Below, one piece after another: positions 16,706-24,179 of a stretch of 45,442 nt of DNA. Position numbers and translations under genes: made by a program. Source of the DNA: Soonwooa sp023440705. Lineage in GTDB: Bacteria > Bacteroidota > Bacteroidia > Flavobacteriales > Weeksellaceae. Positions within the stretch are counted from its first letter, which is position 1, and each line of letters starts with the position of its first letter. The stretch covers positions 1 to 45,442 of the forward strand of contig JAEXRP010000011.1 of NCBI GenBank assembly GCA_023440705.1, written 5' to 3'. Below the pieces are notes generated by a model, which saw nothing but the letters and a program-made list of their open reading frames with translations, was not told the origin of the DNA and made no database searches.

Positions 16706-16808
16706 CGTCAGTTCGAGTAAAAATCTAAGAGATTTTGTATCGAGAACTTTAGTAAAGAAATATATTGAGTTCTCGATACGATTTTTGCAAAATCTACTCG
16801 AACTGACG
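16706..16808. repeat. Palindromic repeat, copy B (103 bp)
   Basis: The most symmetric copy. The outer ends CGTCAGTTCGAGTA and TACTCGAACTGACG are perfect complements, the inner arms TATCGAGAACT and GTTCTCGATA pair around an AT-rich loop, and each arm has its own mini-hairpin. Confidence 0.9.
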
Positions 16809-16843
16809 TACTTCTTTATAATTCAAGAACTTATTTTAAAGAA

Positions 16844-16878
16844 AAAAAACTCCCAAAATCTTTCGATTTTGGGAGTTT
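16844..16878 (-). terminator. Strong terminator of the ECF sigma operon
   Basis: AAACTCCCAAAATC (16847-16860) is a perfect 14-base complement of GATTTTGGGAGTTT (16865-16878) around a 4-base loop, followed on the minus strand by a long T run. It starts 5 bases beyond the stop at 16883. Confidence 0.9.
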
Positions 16879-16882
16879 ATAT

Positions 16883-17221
16883 TTATCTACCGAATTTGCA
16901 GCGATCGCCAAAACGCTTGCGCCATTCTTCACGGAAACGTTCTTTATCATCGTTCGTCATTTGTGGCATTTCTCGGTTACATTTATCTTTAAAACGATCT
17001 TTTCCGCGACCACCACCATGGAAACCTCCGAATAAAATTTTGGATAAAATCAATATTCCGAAAGCTTGCCAATAGGTAATACTTTTAACACCTAAAATCT
17101 CTGGCAAAAGCATATTCCAAAGCCATTGCACAAACCAAACCAACAAAAACGCCAAGCCAATACCAATCGGAAAGGCGAGCCACAATTTCTTTCTGTTTCT
17201 ATGTCTAAATCTCGGATTCAT
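16883..17221 (-). CDS. Membrane partner of the ECF sigma factor (unknown function)
   Basis: A 112-residue protein. A very basic N-terminus (MNPRFRHRNRKK) is followed by two hydrophobic helices (about 14-36 and 47-64), a glycine-rich turn (GGFHGGGRG) and a charged C-terminal helix with scattered Cys, Met and Arg. The start lies 1 base after the sigma-factor stop, so translation is coupled. The position suggests a modulator of the sigma factor such as a membrane anti-sigma. No anti-sigma zinc motif (H-x3-C-x2-C) is present, so this is only a guess. Confidence 0.65.
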   Translation of the reverse strand: MNPRFRHRNRKKLWLAFPIGIGLAFLLVWFVQWLWNMLLPEILGVKSITYWQAFGILILSKILFGGFHGGGRGKDRFKDKCNREMPQMTNDDKERFREEWRKRFGDRCKFGR

Positions 17222-17222
17222 T

Positions 17223-17774
17223 TTAATATTTAAGTTCGTTGTACAAATGTCTTAATTTTACGCGAAGATGCTTTACGGCATAACCTTTTCGGCTGATAAT
17301 TGTCTTGAGGTTTTCATTTTCCTCGTCCGCAATTTCCTGCAAAGTACGGTCTTCTATTTCATTCTGAATAAAAACGCGGCGCTGATTTTCGGGAAGTTCT
17401 TCCAAAGCTTTCATCAACTCGTCCCAAAAAATATCTTTAAACATCTTTAGCTCGGGATTATTGGAATCGTCCGCCAAAAGAATTTCTTTAATGCTAAAAC
17501 TTCCGTCTTCGTCCTCGTAGACGTAATCTTCTAGCGAGTCGCTTTTCTTTTTTCGGTAATTGTCGGTGATTTTGTTGCGCGTGACCGAATACAGCCAAGC
17601 GCTCACATTTTCCAAATCGTCGATGTTGGTCAAACGGCTGGTCTGATACCACACTTCCTGCAAAATATCTTCTGCATCCTCAACTTTGCTCACTTTACCT
17701 TTGATAAAGCGCAGCAATTGCGAGCCGTAATTTTTGACGACTTCAGTAAGTGAAGCAGATTGTTTTTCAGCCAT
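17223..17774 (-). CDS. ECF-type RNA polymerase sigma factor
   Basis: The start chosen is ATG at 17774 (MAEKQSASLTE), because a TATATTTG -7 box lies 7 bases upstream. ATG at 17798 is the alternative. The 183-residue protein has sigma region 2 (about 15-80: D-A-E-D-I-L-Q-E-V-W and the S-A-W-L-Y-S-V-T-R-N-K segment) and region 4 (about 120-180: L-P-E-N-Q-R-R-V-F and the E-I-A-D-E-E helix-turn-helix). An acidic linker joins them. ECF sigma factors direct RNA polymerase to envelope-stress or nutrient regulons. Its partner at 16883 is co-transcribed. Confidence 0.92.
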   Translation of the reverse strand: MAEKQSASLTEVVKNYGSQLLRFIKGKVSKVEDAEDILQEVWYQTSRLTNIDDLENVSAWLYSVTRNKITDNYRKKKSDSLEDYVYEDEDGSFSIKEILLADDSNNPELKMFKDIFWDELMKALEELPENQRRVFIQNEIEDRTLQEIADEENENLKTIISRKGYAVKHLRVKLRHLYNELKY

Positions 17775-17780
17775 TTTATC

Positions 17781-17788
17781 CAAATATA
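17781..17788 (-). promoter_or_regulatory. -7 box of the ECF sigma gene
   Basis: The minus strand reads TATATTTG, matching TAnnTTTG. The start site would fall at or near the ATG at 17774. No good -33 box is seen, so this is tentative. Confidence 0.4.
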
Positions 17789-17825
17789 GCGAGTCCATAT
17801 TGAAGTAGACGAAGCTAAAACGAAT

Positions 17826-18509
17826 TTACTTTAACTTTTTTAAAAAATTTACTTTAAAACTTTCCCCAACTGGAATTTCAGTGTCTGAAATTAGCAAAAC
17901 AGACTTGCTATCAACCGATTTTATCTGATTAAGATTGAGAATATAGGATTTGTGAACACGACAAAATATAGAATCAGGAAGTTTTTCTTCCATGGATTTT
18001 AAAGTGTCGAGGACGATGTATTCTTGGTTTTTGGTTTTGATATTGACGTAATCTTTGATGCTTTCGACGTACAAAATGTCGTCAAACAAAATCTTATGCT
18101 GTTGTCCAGAAGATTTGATAAAAAAGAAACTTTTTTCCGTTTCTTGGATAGTTACAAAACGTTCTTTTGCTTTTTCAATTCCTTTTTGGAAACGCGAAAT
18201 CGTAATTGGTTTTAGTAAATAATCAATCACATTATGTTCGTAACCTTCTATTGCAAATTCGGAATAAGCTGTAGTTAAAATATATTTCACTTTATCACCA
18301 ACGATTTTCATAAAGTTGATTCCAGATAATTCAGGCATCTGGATGTCTAGAAAAACCAAATCTACATCGTTGTTTTGAATGAATTCAATCGCTTCGATAG
18401 GATTCAAAAAAGTTGACAACAACTCAAGGTTTGGTGTTTCGGAAACATATTTTTCCAAAAGTGAAACCGCCAAAGGTTCGTCATCGATGATGATGGTTTT
18501 TATGTTCAT
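17826..18509 (-). CDS. LytTR-family response regulator
   Basis: A 227-residue protein. The receiver domain (about 1-120) has acidic pocket Asp9/Asp10, phospho-acceptor Asp55 (LVFLDIQMP) and the K of L-L-K-P-I. The LytTR DNA-binding domain (about 130-225) carries D-I-L-Y-V-E-S-I-K-D-Y and F-C-R-V-H-K-S-Y-I-L-N. Such regulators bind direct repeats and act with LytS-type kinases. The kinase gene at 18808 is upstream on the same strand. The 298-bp gap between them holds repeat copies C and D. Confidence 0.93.
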   Translation of the reverse strand: MNIKTIIIDDEPLAVSLLEKYVSETPNLELLSTFLNPIEAIEFIQNNDVDLVFLDIQMPELSGINFMKIVGDKVKYILTTAYSEFAIEGYEHNVIDYLLKPITISRFQKGIEKAKERFVTIQETEKSFFFIKSSGQQHKILFDDILYVESIKDYVNIKTKNQEYIVLDTLKSMEEKLPDSIFCRVHKSYILNLNQIKSVDSKSVLLISDTEIPVGESFKVNFLKKLK

Positions 18510-18554
18510 TTTTTTTTGTACAATGTATTATGTATAATGTACGATGTATTTTAT

Positions 18555-18663
18555 CGTTCGTAAATTCGAGTAGCACAGCCCTTCGACAAGCTCAGGATAA
18601 ACCAAGTCGAGAATTTCAATAAGTTCTCGATACGATTTTTACAAAATCCACTCGAACGGACGG
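18555..18663. repeat. Palindromic repeat, copy C (diverged left arm)
   Basis: The right arm GTTCTCGATACGATTTTTAC ... CACTCGAACGGACG matches copies B and D. The left arm begins AATTCGAGTAGCACAG and carries the insert CCCTTCGACAAGCTCAGG before AGTCGAGAATTTC. It lies between the kinase and regulator genes. Confidence 0.75.
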
Positions 18664-18719
18664 GATTCATTGACCTAACTGACAATTTCTAAAACTACTT
18701 TCAAATTAATTTGTTTTCA

Positions 18720-18799
18720 CGTCAATTCGAGTAGCGTAGCGTATCGAGAATTTTTAAAAGTTCTCGATACGATTTTTTCAAAATCTACTCGAACGGACG
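18720..18799. repeat. Palindromic repeat, copy D (80 bp)
   Basis: A shorter copy: CGTCAATTCGAGTAGCGTAG, then TATCGAGAATTTTT and AAAGTTCTCGATA, ending TACTCGAACGGACG. It lies 9 bases beyond the kinase stop and could fold into a hairpin in the kinase-regulator transcript. Confidence 0.85.
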
Positions 18800-18807
18800 G
18801 AAATATT

Positions 18808-19812
18808 TTAACTTAAAACTATTTGCAACTCAACTACAAAAAAATTCTCTTTATCCGAAATATTTAATTCGTGCTTTTTGGGGTAAATCAATTCCAAGCG
18901 CTTTTTTACATTGACAATTCCGATTCCTGAAGCGTGGTCTTTGGAACCTTGTCGCTTTTGATTTTCAATTCGGAAATTTAGAATATTATTTTCTTCCTTT
19001 AAATCAATTTTCATTTCATGTTCGTTGAAATCGCCGTGTTTAAAAGCATTCTCCACAAACGGAACCAATAACATTGGTGAAATTTGCAAATTTTCGTTTT
19101 GAATATACTTTTCAAAAATAATTTTTTCAGGATTTCTAATTCGTAATTTTTCTAAGGCAATTAAACTTTCTATATATCCAACTTCACGTTCTAGTGGAAT
19201 AAAATCTTGTTGCAAATCTTTGGTTGAATACCGCAATAACTCACTAAGTTCTTCTATCGCCGAAAGAGCTTTATTCGACTTTTGATAGACCAAAGAATAA
19301 ATATTATTTAGAGAATTAAATATAAAATGTGGATTGATTTGGGTTTTCAAAGCTTGAATTTCCGCATGCTTTTTTTCGGAAACAAGTTGTAATCGTTCTT
19401 CTTCTACTTTCATAAATTTATTAATTAAACTGAAAACACTAGAAATAAAAATAGTTGTCGAGCTATAATAAATATTGTCAAAAAAGTAAAAGCCTAAGCC
19501 TGTTCCAGGAGCATAATTACCACTTCCCGTTATCCAAATCAACAATATTTCTTCAATAAAATAACGAATTAGAACAAAGCAAATTACACTTACAAAAAAA
19601 CCTATCAGACTTTTGTAAAGTTTATGAATATCAAAAAACTTAGGAACAACAAAGAAATAATTAATGTAAAAACAAATAAATGTGGTTACAAAAAAAGTAA
19701 TATCCAAAAGTATATGATGCGCATTGAATACAAATTTGGGAATGAGGACAGTGCCAATAAAATTAATAATCCAAAATATGCTCTGTAGCAAAAAAAGTTG
19801 ATTTTTTCTCAT
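18808..19812 (-). CDS. LytS-type sensor histidine kinase
   Basis: The start chosen is ATG at 19812 (MRKNQLFLLQ), with a TAAATTTG box 4 bases upstream. An in-frame ATG at 19860 would add 16 residues. The 334-residue protein has about four transmembrane helices (about 5-130), a linker helix, then the His_kinase domain with Q-I-N-P-H-F-I-F-N-S-L-N-N and the HATPase part with N-box V-P-F-V-E-N-A-F-K-H-G and G-x-G-I-x-N-V. It would phosphorylate the LytTR regulator at 17826. It faces the outer-membrane protein gene at 19974 divergently, a possible target. Confidence 0.9.
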   Translation of the reverse strand: MRKNQLFLLQSIFWIINFIGTVLIPKFVFNAHHILLDITFFVTTFICFYINYFFVVPKFFDIHKLYKSLIGFFVSVICFVLIRYFIEEILLIWITGSGNYAPGTGLGFYFFDNIYYSSTTIFISSVFSLINKFMKVEEERLQLVSEKKHAEIQALKTQINPHFIFNSLNNIYSLVYQKSNKALSAIEELSELLRYSTKDLQQDFIPLEREVGYIESLIALEKLRIRNPEKIIFEKYIQNENLQISPMLLVPFVENAFKHGDFNEHEMKIDLKEENNILNFRIENQKRQGSKDHASGIGIVNVKKRLELIYPKKHELNISDKENFFVVELQIVLS

Positions 19813-19815
19813 GCC

Positions 19816-19823
19816 CAAATTTA
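19816..19823 (-). promoter_or_regulatory. Possible -7 box of the sensor kinase gene
   Basis: The minus strand reads TAAATTTG, 3 bases from the ATG at 19812. No -33 TTTG is found at normal spacing, so the match may be chance. Confidence 0.3.
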
Positions 19824-19924
19824 ATTCTGTATTCTGATATATTACTATTAAAATCGACAAAAGCCACTTTTTTTCCGACGAAAAATTTTTAACCCGAAAT
19901 TCTTAGAGTTTGGTCTAAACGCTA

Positions 19925-19955
19925 TTTCCAACGAGCTTCAGCGAGAATATCTTTG
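19925..19955 (+). promoter_or_regulatory. Promoter of the outer-membrane barrel gene at 19974
   Basis: TTTC (19925-19928), 19 bases and TATCTTTG (19948-19955) fit the Bacteroidota consensus with one mismatch. The start site would be about 10-15 bases before the ATG. Confidence 0.6.
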
Positions 19956-19973
19956 TGAAAAATCATAACAACA

Positions 19974-22094
19974 ATGAACGCAAAATATTTTTTAGTATTC
20001 AGTTTAGCATCTGCAACCGCTTTTTCACAAACCAAAAAAAATGATTCTATAAAATCCATTGACAAAGTAAAAATAACTTCAACTAAAAAACTAATTGAAC
20101 GTAAAGCTGACCGTTTGGTCTTCAACGTTGATGCTTCGATGGCTTCTCAAGGAATGGACGCGATGGAAACTTTGGGAAATGTTCCGATGTTGAAAATTGA
20201 TGAAGACAAAGCTTCGATTTCGATTGTGGGGAAAAGCAATGTTTCGGTGATGGTAAATGGTAGAATGTTGAATATTTCGGGAGACGCTTTGGTGAATTAT
20301 CTTAAAACAATTCGCTCTGAAAATATCGCTAAAGTAGAAGTGATCACAACGCCACCAGCAAAATACGAAGCTGTAGGAAATAGCGGGATTTTGAATATCA
20401 TCTTAAAGAAAAATCCAAATATGGGTTTTAGCGGAAATATCGGAACTGGACTTCAACAAAGAACTTATTTTGGTGGAAATGCGAACGGAGCTCTGAATTA
20501 TCAAACTGAAAAATTAAGTTTAAGTTTTAAAACCAACTATTTAAACACTGCAAAACGTTCTATCGAAAATTACAGCATTCTTGGAAGTACCGAAAGCTAC
20601 AGTCAATCTCGTAGAAAAGACATGTGGAAAAGTATTGCGCCGAGTTTGAATATGTCCTATAAACTGAGTAAAAACTCAGAGATTGGATTTAATTATTTGT
20701 TCACACACCAAACACCAGATATGGACATTGTGAACACGACCAATTATTTTCAAAATGCTCAAAACATCGAAAACTTGTTTACTAATACGCAACATCGCGA
20801 AAAAAACACGATGAATACTTTGGGCGTTTATTATGATTTGAAATTGGATTCTATCGGAAAAAAACTGAGTTTCACAGGGAATTATTATGGAAATAATGCC
20901 ATTACAAATGTGAATTTTAATACCTTGAAATCTTCCGATGAAAGTTTGGCTTTTGTGAAAACTATTTCGATTGTAAAACCAGAAATTTTCTCTGGTCAAG
21001 CCGATTTGGAACTTCCCTACTCGTTTGGAACGATTGAAACTGGTGCAAAATTTAATCAATTCAAAAATTCAACAGATATTGGTTATTATAATCTCCAAAA
21101 CCAAGATTGGGAAATTGATGCAACGCATTCTAATCTTTTTCAGTACACTGAACAGAATTATGCAGGATATTTTAGTTTCGCAAAAACTTTTAATGAAAAA
21201 TGGTCAACAAAAGCTGGACTTCGTTACGAGCTTACGAATGTTGATGCGTACACGCCACAAACCGACGAACGCAAGCAATACAGCTATGGAGAGTGGTTTC
21301 CGTCGGCTTACATCAATTATAAAAACGAAAAAAACTCGTACACGATTTCATATTCACGAAGAATTAATCGTCCTGACATGGAGAATCTAAATCCGTTTCG
21401 TTGGTACGAAAACACCTATTCTTATTCTACGGGAAACCCTTTATTGAAGCCATCTTACATGAGTAATTTCGAATTAGGTTATACATACAACAATAAATTT
21501 AATGCAAGTTTGTACTATTTGCATCAAACCAATGGTTTTGGGCAAGTGTCTTTCCAAGATGGTTTGCTTCATTACGGAACCTATCTTAACACCTATGACA
21601 GCGACTTTTTTGGCGCAACTGTTTCATATACAGACAAAATCAAAGCTTGGTGGGAAATTTCAACTTACGTGAATGCTTCTTTGACCGATTCCAAAGTTTA
21701 TAATATCGAAGCAACACCTCGAAAAGGGAAAACTTTTGATTACAGCATCCGAAATACGTTTACGCTCAACAACGCAAAAACGATTAATTTCTTTTTGAAT
21801 TTTAGTCAAAGTTTACCTTACCACAACGTGAATTCGTATTTCCACAGTTTCACGAATTTAGATTCTGGGATAAAAATTGCTTTGATGGAAAAGCAACTTC
21901 AAATTAACGCATCGGTTTCTAATATTTTTGCGCAATATTGGAAAGGCGATATTTATTACTCAGACAACAGCCAACATTTCAACAATTATTGGGATGGACG
22001 TGGTTTTAGACTTAGCGTAAACTACACTTTTGGAAACAAAAAAGTAAAAGAAAGCCGCAGCATCGATTTTGAGGAAAAAAGTAGAGCGAAATAA
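19974..22094 (+). CDS. Outer-membrane beta-barrel protein, TonB-receptor-like (OMP_b-brl_3 type)
   Basis: A 706-residue protein. The signal peptide (MNAKYFLVFSLASATAFSQ) is followed by a short plug-like domain (about 40-150, with V-M-V-N-G-R-M-L-N and E-V-I-T-T-P-P-A-K-Y-E) and a long barrel with many aromatic-ending strands (about 200-690). The protein ends in a basic/charged tail after F-G-N-K-K. It belongs to the outer_membrane beta-barrel family related to TonB-dependent receptors but lacking the N-terminal carboxypeptidase-like domain. The substrate is unknown. It resembles the paralogue at 25928 in layout. The stop lies 2 bases from the converging regulator gene. Confidence 0.85.
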   Translation: MNAKYFLVFSLASATAFSQTKKNDSIKSIDKVKITSTKKLIERKADRLVFNVDASMASQGMDAMETLGNVPMLKIDEDKASISIVGKSNVSVMVNGRMLNISGDALVNYLKTIRSENIAKVEVITTPPAKYEAVGNSGILNIILKKNPNMGFSGNIGTGLQQRTYFGGNANGALNYQTEKLSLSFKTNYLNTAKRSIENYSILGSTESYSQSRRKDMWKSIAPSLNMSYKLSKNSEIGFNYLFTHQTPDMDIVNTTNYFQNAQNIENLFTNTQHREKNTMNTLGVYYDLKLDSIGKKLSFTGNYYGNNAITNVNFNTLKSSDESLAFVKTISIVKPEIFSGQADLELPYSFGTIETGAKFNQFKNSTDIGYYNLQNQDWEIDATHSNLFQYTEQNYAGYFSFAKTFNEKWSTKAGLRYELTNVDAYTPQTDERKQYSYGEWFPSAYINYKNEKNSYTISYSRRINRPDMENLNPFRWYENTYSYSTGNPLLKPSYMSNFELGYTYNNKFNASLYYLHQTNGFGQVSFQDGLLHYGTYLNTYDSDFFGATVSYTDKIKAWWEISTYVNASLTDSKVYNIEATPRKGKTFDYSIRNTFTLNNAKTINFFLNFSQSLPYHNVNSYFHSFTNLDSGIKIALMEKQLQINASVSNIFAQYWKGDIYYSDNSQHFNNYWDGRGFRLSVNYTFGNKKVKESRSIDFEEKSRAK

Positions 22095-22096
22095 AC

Positions 22097-23632
22097 CTAT
22101 ACCTTTTCTTCCTGTTTCAATATTGAAATAAATTGCGATGGCGAAATCTGTGTTTTGGCTTTGAAAATACTGGCAAACTGGCTGTGCGAACTGTAACCGC
22201 ATTTTTCAGCAAGCGCAGAAATTTTATAATTCCGCAACTTTGGATTGTCATGTAGTTCTTTGGTAATAAAATTAATTCGAGCTGAATTAATGTAATTATT
22301 GAAATCGGTATTACGGTATTTTTTTAGAATGTAATTAAGATATTTCGTGTTTGTATTAAGCAGAACAGCCATTTGAGCCAAGGAAATTCCATTCTTGGTA
22401 AAAAGGTTTTTTTCTTCAAATTTCTCTAAATTTTCTAAAAGACTATGCTCGGTTTCGGTTGTAATTTTAATGTCAGAAACAAAATTTTCAACTGGCTTTT
22501 CCGTTTGCGGAGTAACCGATTTATCTTGTAATTCGTCAATAATCTTCTGATAATTAATTTTAATTTTTCTAAGATTACGGAAGTATAAATAAGCACCAAT
22601 CCCAATCGACAAAATAACAACACTCGTAATAATCATCAACCACATTTGTTTTTGCTCACGATCTTTAATGATTTCAAAAGCTTTTTTACTCTCTCTCGAA
22701 ATCAGCGCCTTGGTAACGCGTGTCTCAGAGTCGGTAATATTTTTGATTTGGTGTGCATATTTTAGTTGTTGATCGGCGGTATCAATATTAGCTTCCAAGC
22801 GTTCCGACAAAATAACTTTAAGGACAAGATTATTTTTATTAAGTTCGCTTTCCACGATAGCAGAGTCAAAATATTTCCGCGATAACTCATCATTTTTTTC
22901 ATCATGAGCGAGCAAAGCTTTATTCATAAAATAAAAATCTTTGAGCAACAAATTTTCTTTTGGATCAACTTTAGATTTATACTTTTCGGAGTTGATGACA
23001 GTTTTTTGAGCATCGGCAATTCGTCCACATTTATACTCGGCAAAAGCTAATTGCGATAAAACACCAAACAAATATTTTGTTTTAAAAGACTCATCAAGAG
23101 GATAATTTAACATTAAATCATAAAACTTCTTTCTAACATCCGCAGCTTTGCAATCTTCTCCATCAATTTCAAAAATTTTGGCTTGAGCAATTAAAAGAAC
23201 ATAATCTCGTTCATGAGGTTTTAACTGAGAGACCATCTTCTGTAATTCTAACAATTCTTGGTCAGAATTTTCAACAAGACCTGCCCTTCTGTAAGAAATC
23301 AACAATTGATTTACGATCCTAAATTTAGCATTAAGACTATCATTTTTACCAACAGATTTTTCAGCTTGTTCTAAAAAGTCAACAGATTTCACATAATCAC
23401 CAGCTTTATAATTAGCTTCACCCAAAATCATGTAGGACAAAGCTTTTTCATAATTGGTCTGCGAAAGTGTCAAAAGCTTCTGCCCGTTATCCAAAGAATA
23501 ATTGACACTATTCTGCTGCTCTTTGAAAAGTTTAAAAAACTGAGCTTTCTTTTCAACATCGTATTTGTTTTGACCTTGAAAAAAACCTGACGTGAACACA
23601 AAAACGAAAACTAAAAACTGTAAAAATTTCAA
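22097..23632 (-). CDS. Membrane-bound TPR/AraC-type one-component regulator
   Basis: A 511-residue protein. N-terminal signal/anchor (about 1-20), a TPR-like helical periplasmic region (about 55-310), a transmembrane helix (about 328-350, WLMIITSVVILSIGIGAYLY) and a C-terminal AraC helix-turn-helix domain (about 410-505, ending K-C-G-Y-S-S-H-S-Q-F-A-S-I-F-K). The topology suggests a sensor with ligand input in the periplasm and DNA binding in the cytoplasm, a layout common in Flavobacteriia. It lies between two outer-membrane barrel genes, which are plausible targets. It converges with the gene at 19974 with no terminator between them. Confidence 0.85.
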   Translation of the reverse strand: MKFLQFLVFVFVFTSGFFQGQNKYDVEKKAQFFKLFKEQQNSVNYSLDNGQKLLTLSQTNYEKALSYMILGEANYKAGDYVKSVDFLEQAEKSVGKNDSLNAKFRIVNQLLISYRRAGLVENSDQELLELQKMVSQLKPHERDYVLLIAQAKIFEIDGEDCKAADVRKKFYDLMLNYPLDESFKTKYLFGVLSQLAFAEYKCGRIADAQKTVINSEKYKSKVDPKENLLLKDFYFMNKALLAHDEKNDELSRKYFDSAIVESELNKNNLVLKVILSERLEANIDTADQQLKYAHQIKNITDSETRVTKALISRESKKAFEIIKDREQKQMWLMIITSVVILSIGIGAYLYFRNLRKIKINYQKIIDELQDKSVTPQTEKPVENFVSDIKITTETEHSLLENLEKFEEKNLFTKNGISLAQMAVLLNTNTKYLNYILKKYRNTDFNNYINSARINFITKELHDNPKLRNYKISALAEKCGYSSHSQFASIFKAKTQISPSQFISILKQEEKV

Positions 23633-23658
23633 ATCAAATAATTAAAGAATTAATAATA

Positions 23659-23692
23659 CAAAAATATAGAATTTAATACTAAGTTATCCAAA
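23659..23692 (-). promoter_or_regulatory. Promoter of the TPR/AraC regulator gene
   Basis: On the minus strand TTTG (23689-23692), 22 bases and TATTTTTG (23659-23666) precede the start at 23632 by about 27 bases. Confidence 0.6.
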
Positions 23693-23866
23693 TTCTCAAT
23701 CCCAATCTACGCAAAACTTAAAGATAAATGTTTATTAAAATAATATTTACAAAATAAGCATTTTACAAATTTTAACACCTAAAAATCAATCAATTAAACA
23801 ATAAAAATACTGTCAAAATTCTTGATTCACGACAGATAATTGTTAGTATATATATTTATAAAAATA

Positions 23867-23975
23867 TACATTTGTTAAGGATTTACAAACACTAAGACAA
23901 TAAAAGGAGGATAGTTTCTAAAATCACAAATGATGAAAAAGAATCTTTAAAAATTGTCTTGGTGTTTTTTTATTT
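23867..23975 (+). ncRNA. Putative small RNA of about 95 nt with its own promoter and terminator
   Basis: TACATTTG (23867-23874) matches the -7 box, predicting a start at about 23880. AACACTAAGACAAT (23888-23901) pairs with ATTGTCTTGGTGTT (23953-23966), 14 pairs with one G-U, followed by TTTTTTTATTTT. The 51-base loop holds AGGAGG and a six-codon frame (ATGATGAAAAAGAATCTTTAA). No gene follows that would need this as a leader. It could also be a leftover terminator. Confidence 0.4.
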
Positions 23976-23994
23976 TAAAAACTAAATAACGCTA

Positions 23995-24083
23995 TTTGTA
24001 ACAAATACAAAAATTGTTTGTCTAATTGCGTAGACAAGCATTTATGAACAAAAGAATTATTTTAGCAGCGAGTTTATTTTTGA
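23995..24083 (+). repeat. 89-bp exact direct repeat, upstream copy
   Basis: Identical base for base to 25879-25967. It includes the palindrome TTTGTAACAAA, a hairpin TTGTCTA/TAGACAA and the first 13 codons of the receptor gene at 25928. The repeat pair encloses the beta-helix gene. Confidence 0.95.
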
Positions 24084-24091
24084 ATTTCTAG
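24044..24091 (+). pseudogene. Truncated start of an outer-membrane receptor gene
   Basis: ATG at 24044 gives MNKRIILAASLFL, identical to the signal peptide start of the receptor at 25928, then diverges to NF and TAG at 24089. It is a 15-codon remnant left by the duplication or insertion that created the 89-bp repeat. The terminator at 24128 would stop any transcript. Confidence 0.85.
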
Positions 24092-24127
24092 ATGTCCAGT
24101 TTCTAAATAATTTTCAAAATTAGATAT

Positions 24128-24160
24128 AAAAAAAGCCCTACAAATTGTAAGGCTTTTTTC
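24128..24160. terminator. Terminator of the beta-helix gene (bidirectional shape)
   Basis: AAAAAAGCCCTACA and TGTAAGGCTTTTTT form a stem with one mismatch. It lies 20 bases beyond the stop at 24180 and has T runs on both strands. Confidence 0.8.
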
Positions 24161-24179
24161 AAGGTTTTTATATAAAATA

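Larger units (their letters stand above)
16531..16882. other. 352-bp spacer holding repeat copy B and a terminator
   Basis: The spacer upstream of the 97-residue membrane protein contains palindromic repeat copy B (16706-16808) and the terminator of the sigma-factor operon (16844-16878). A GGAGGAG motif near 16672 has no start codon in range. No gene or clear promoter is seen. Confidence 0.7.

Noticed and set aside
12935..18799. CRISPR-like array
   Set aside because: The repeats are long, palindromic, unevenly spaced and kilobases apart. No cas gene is present.
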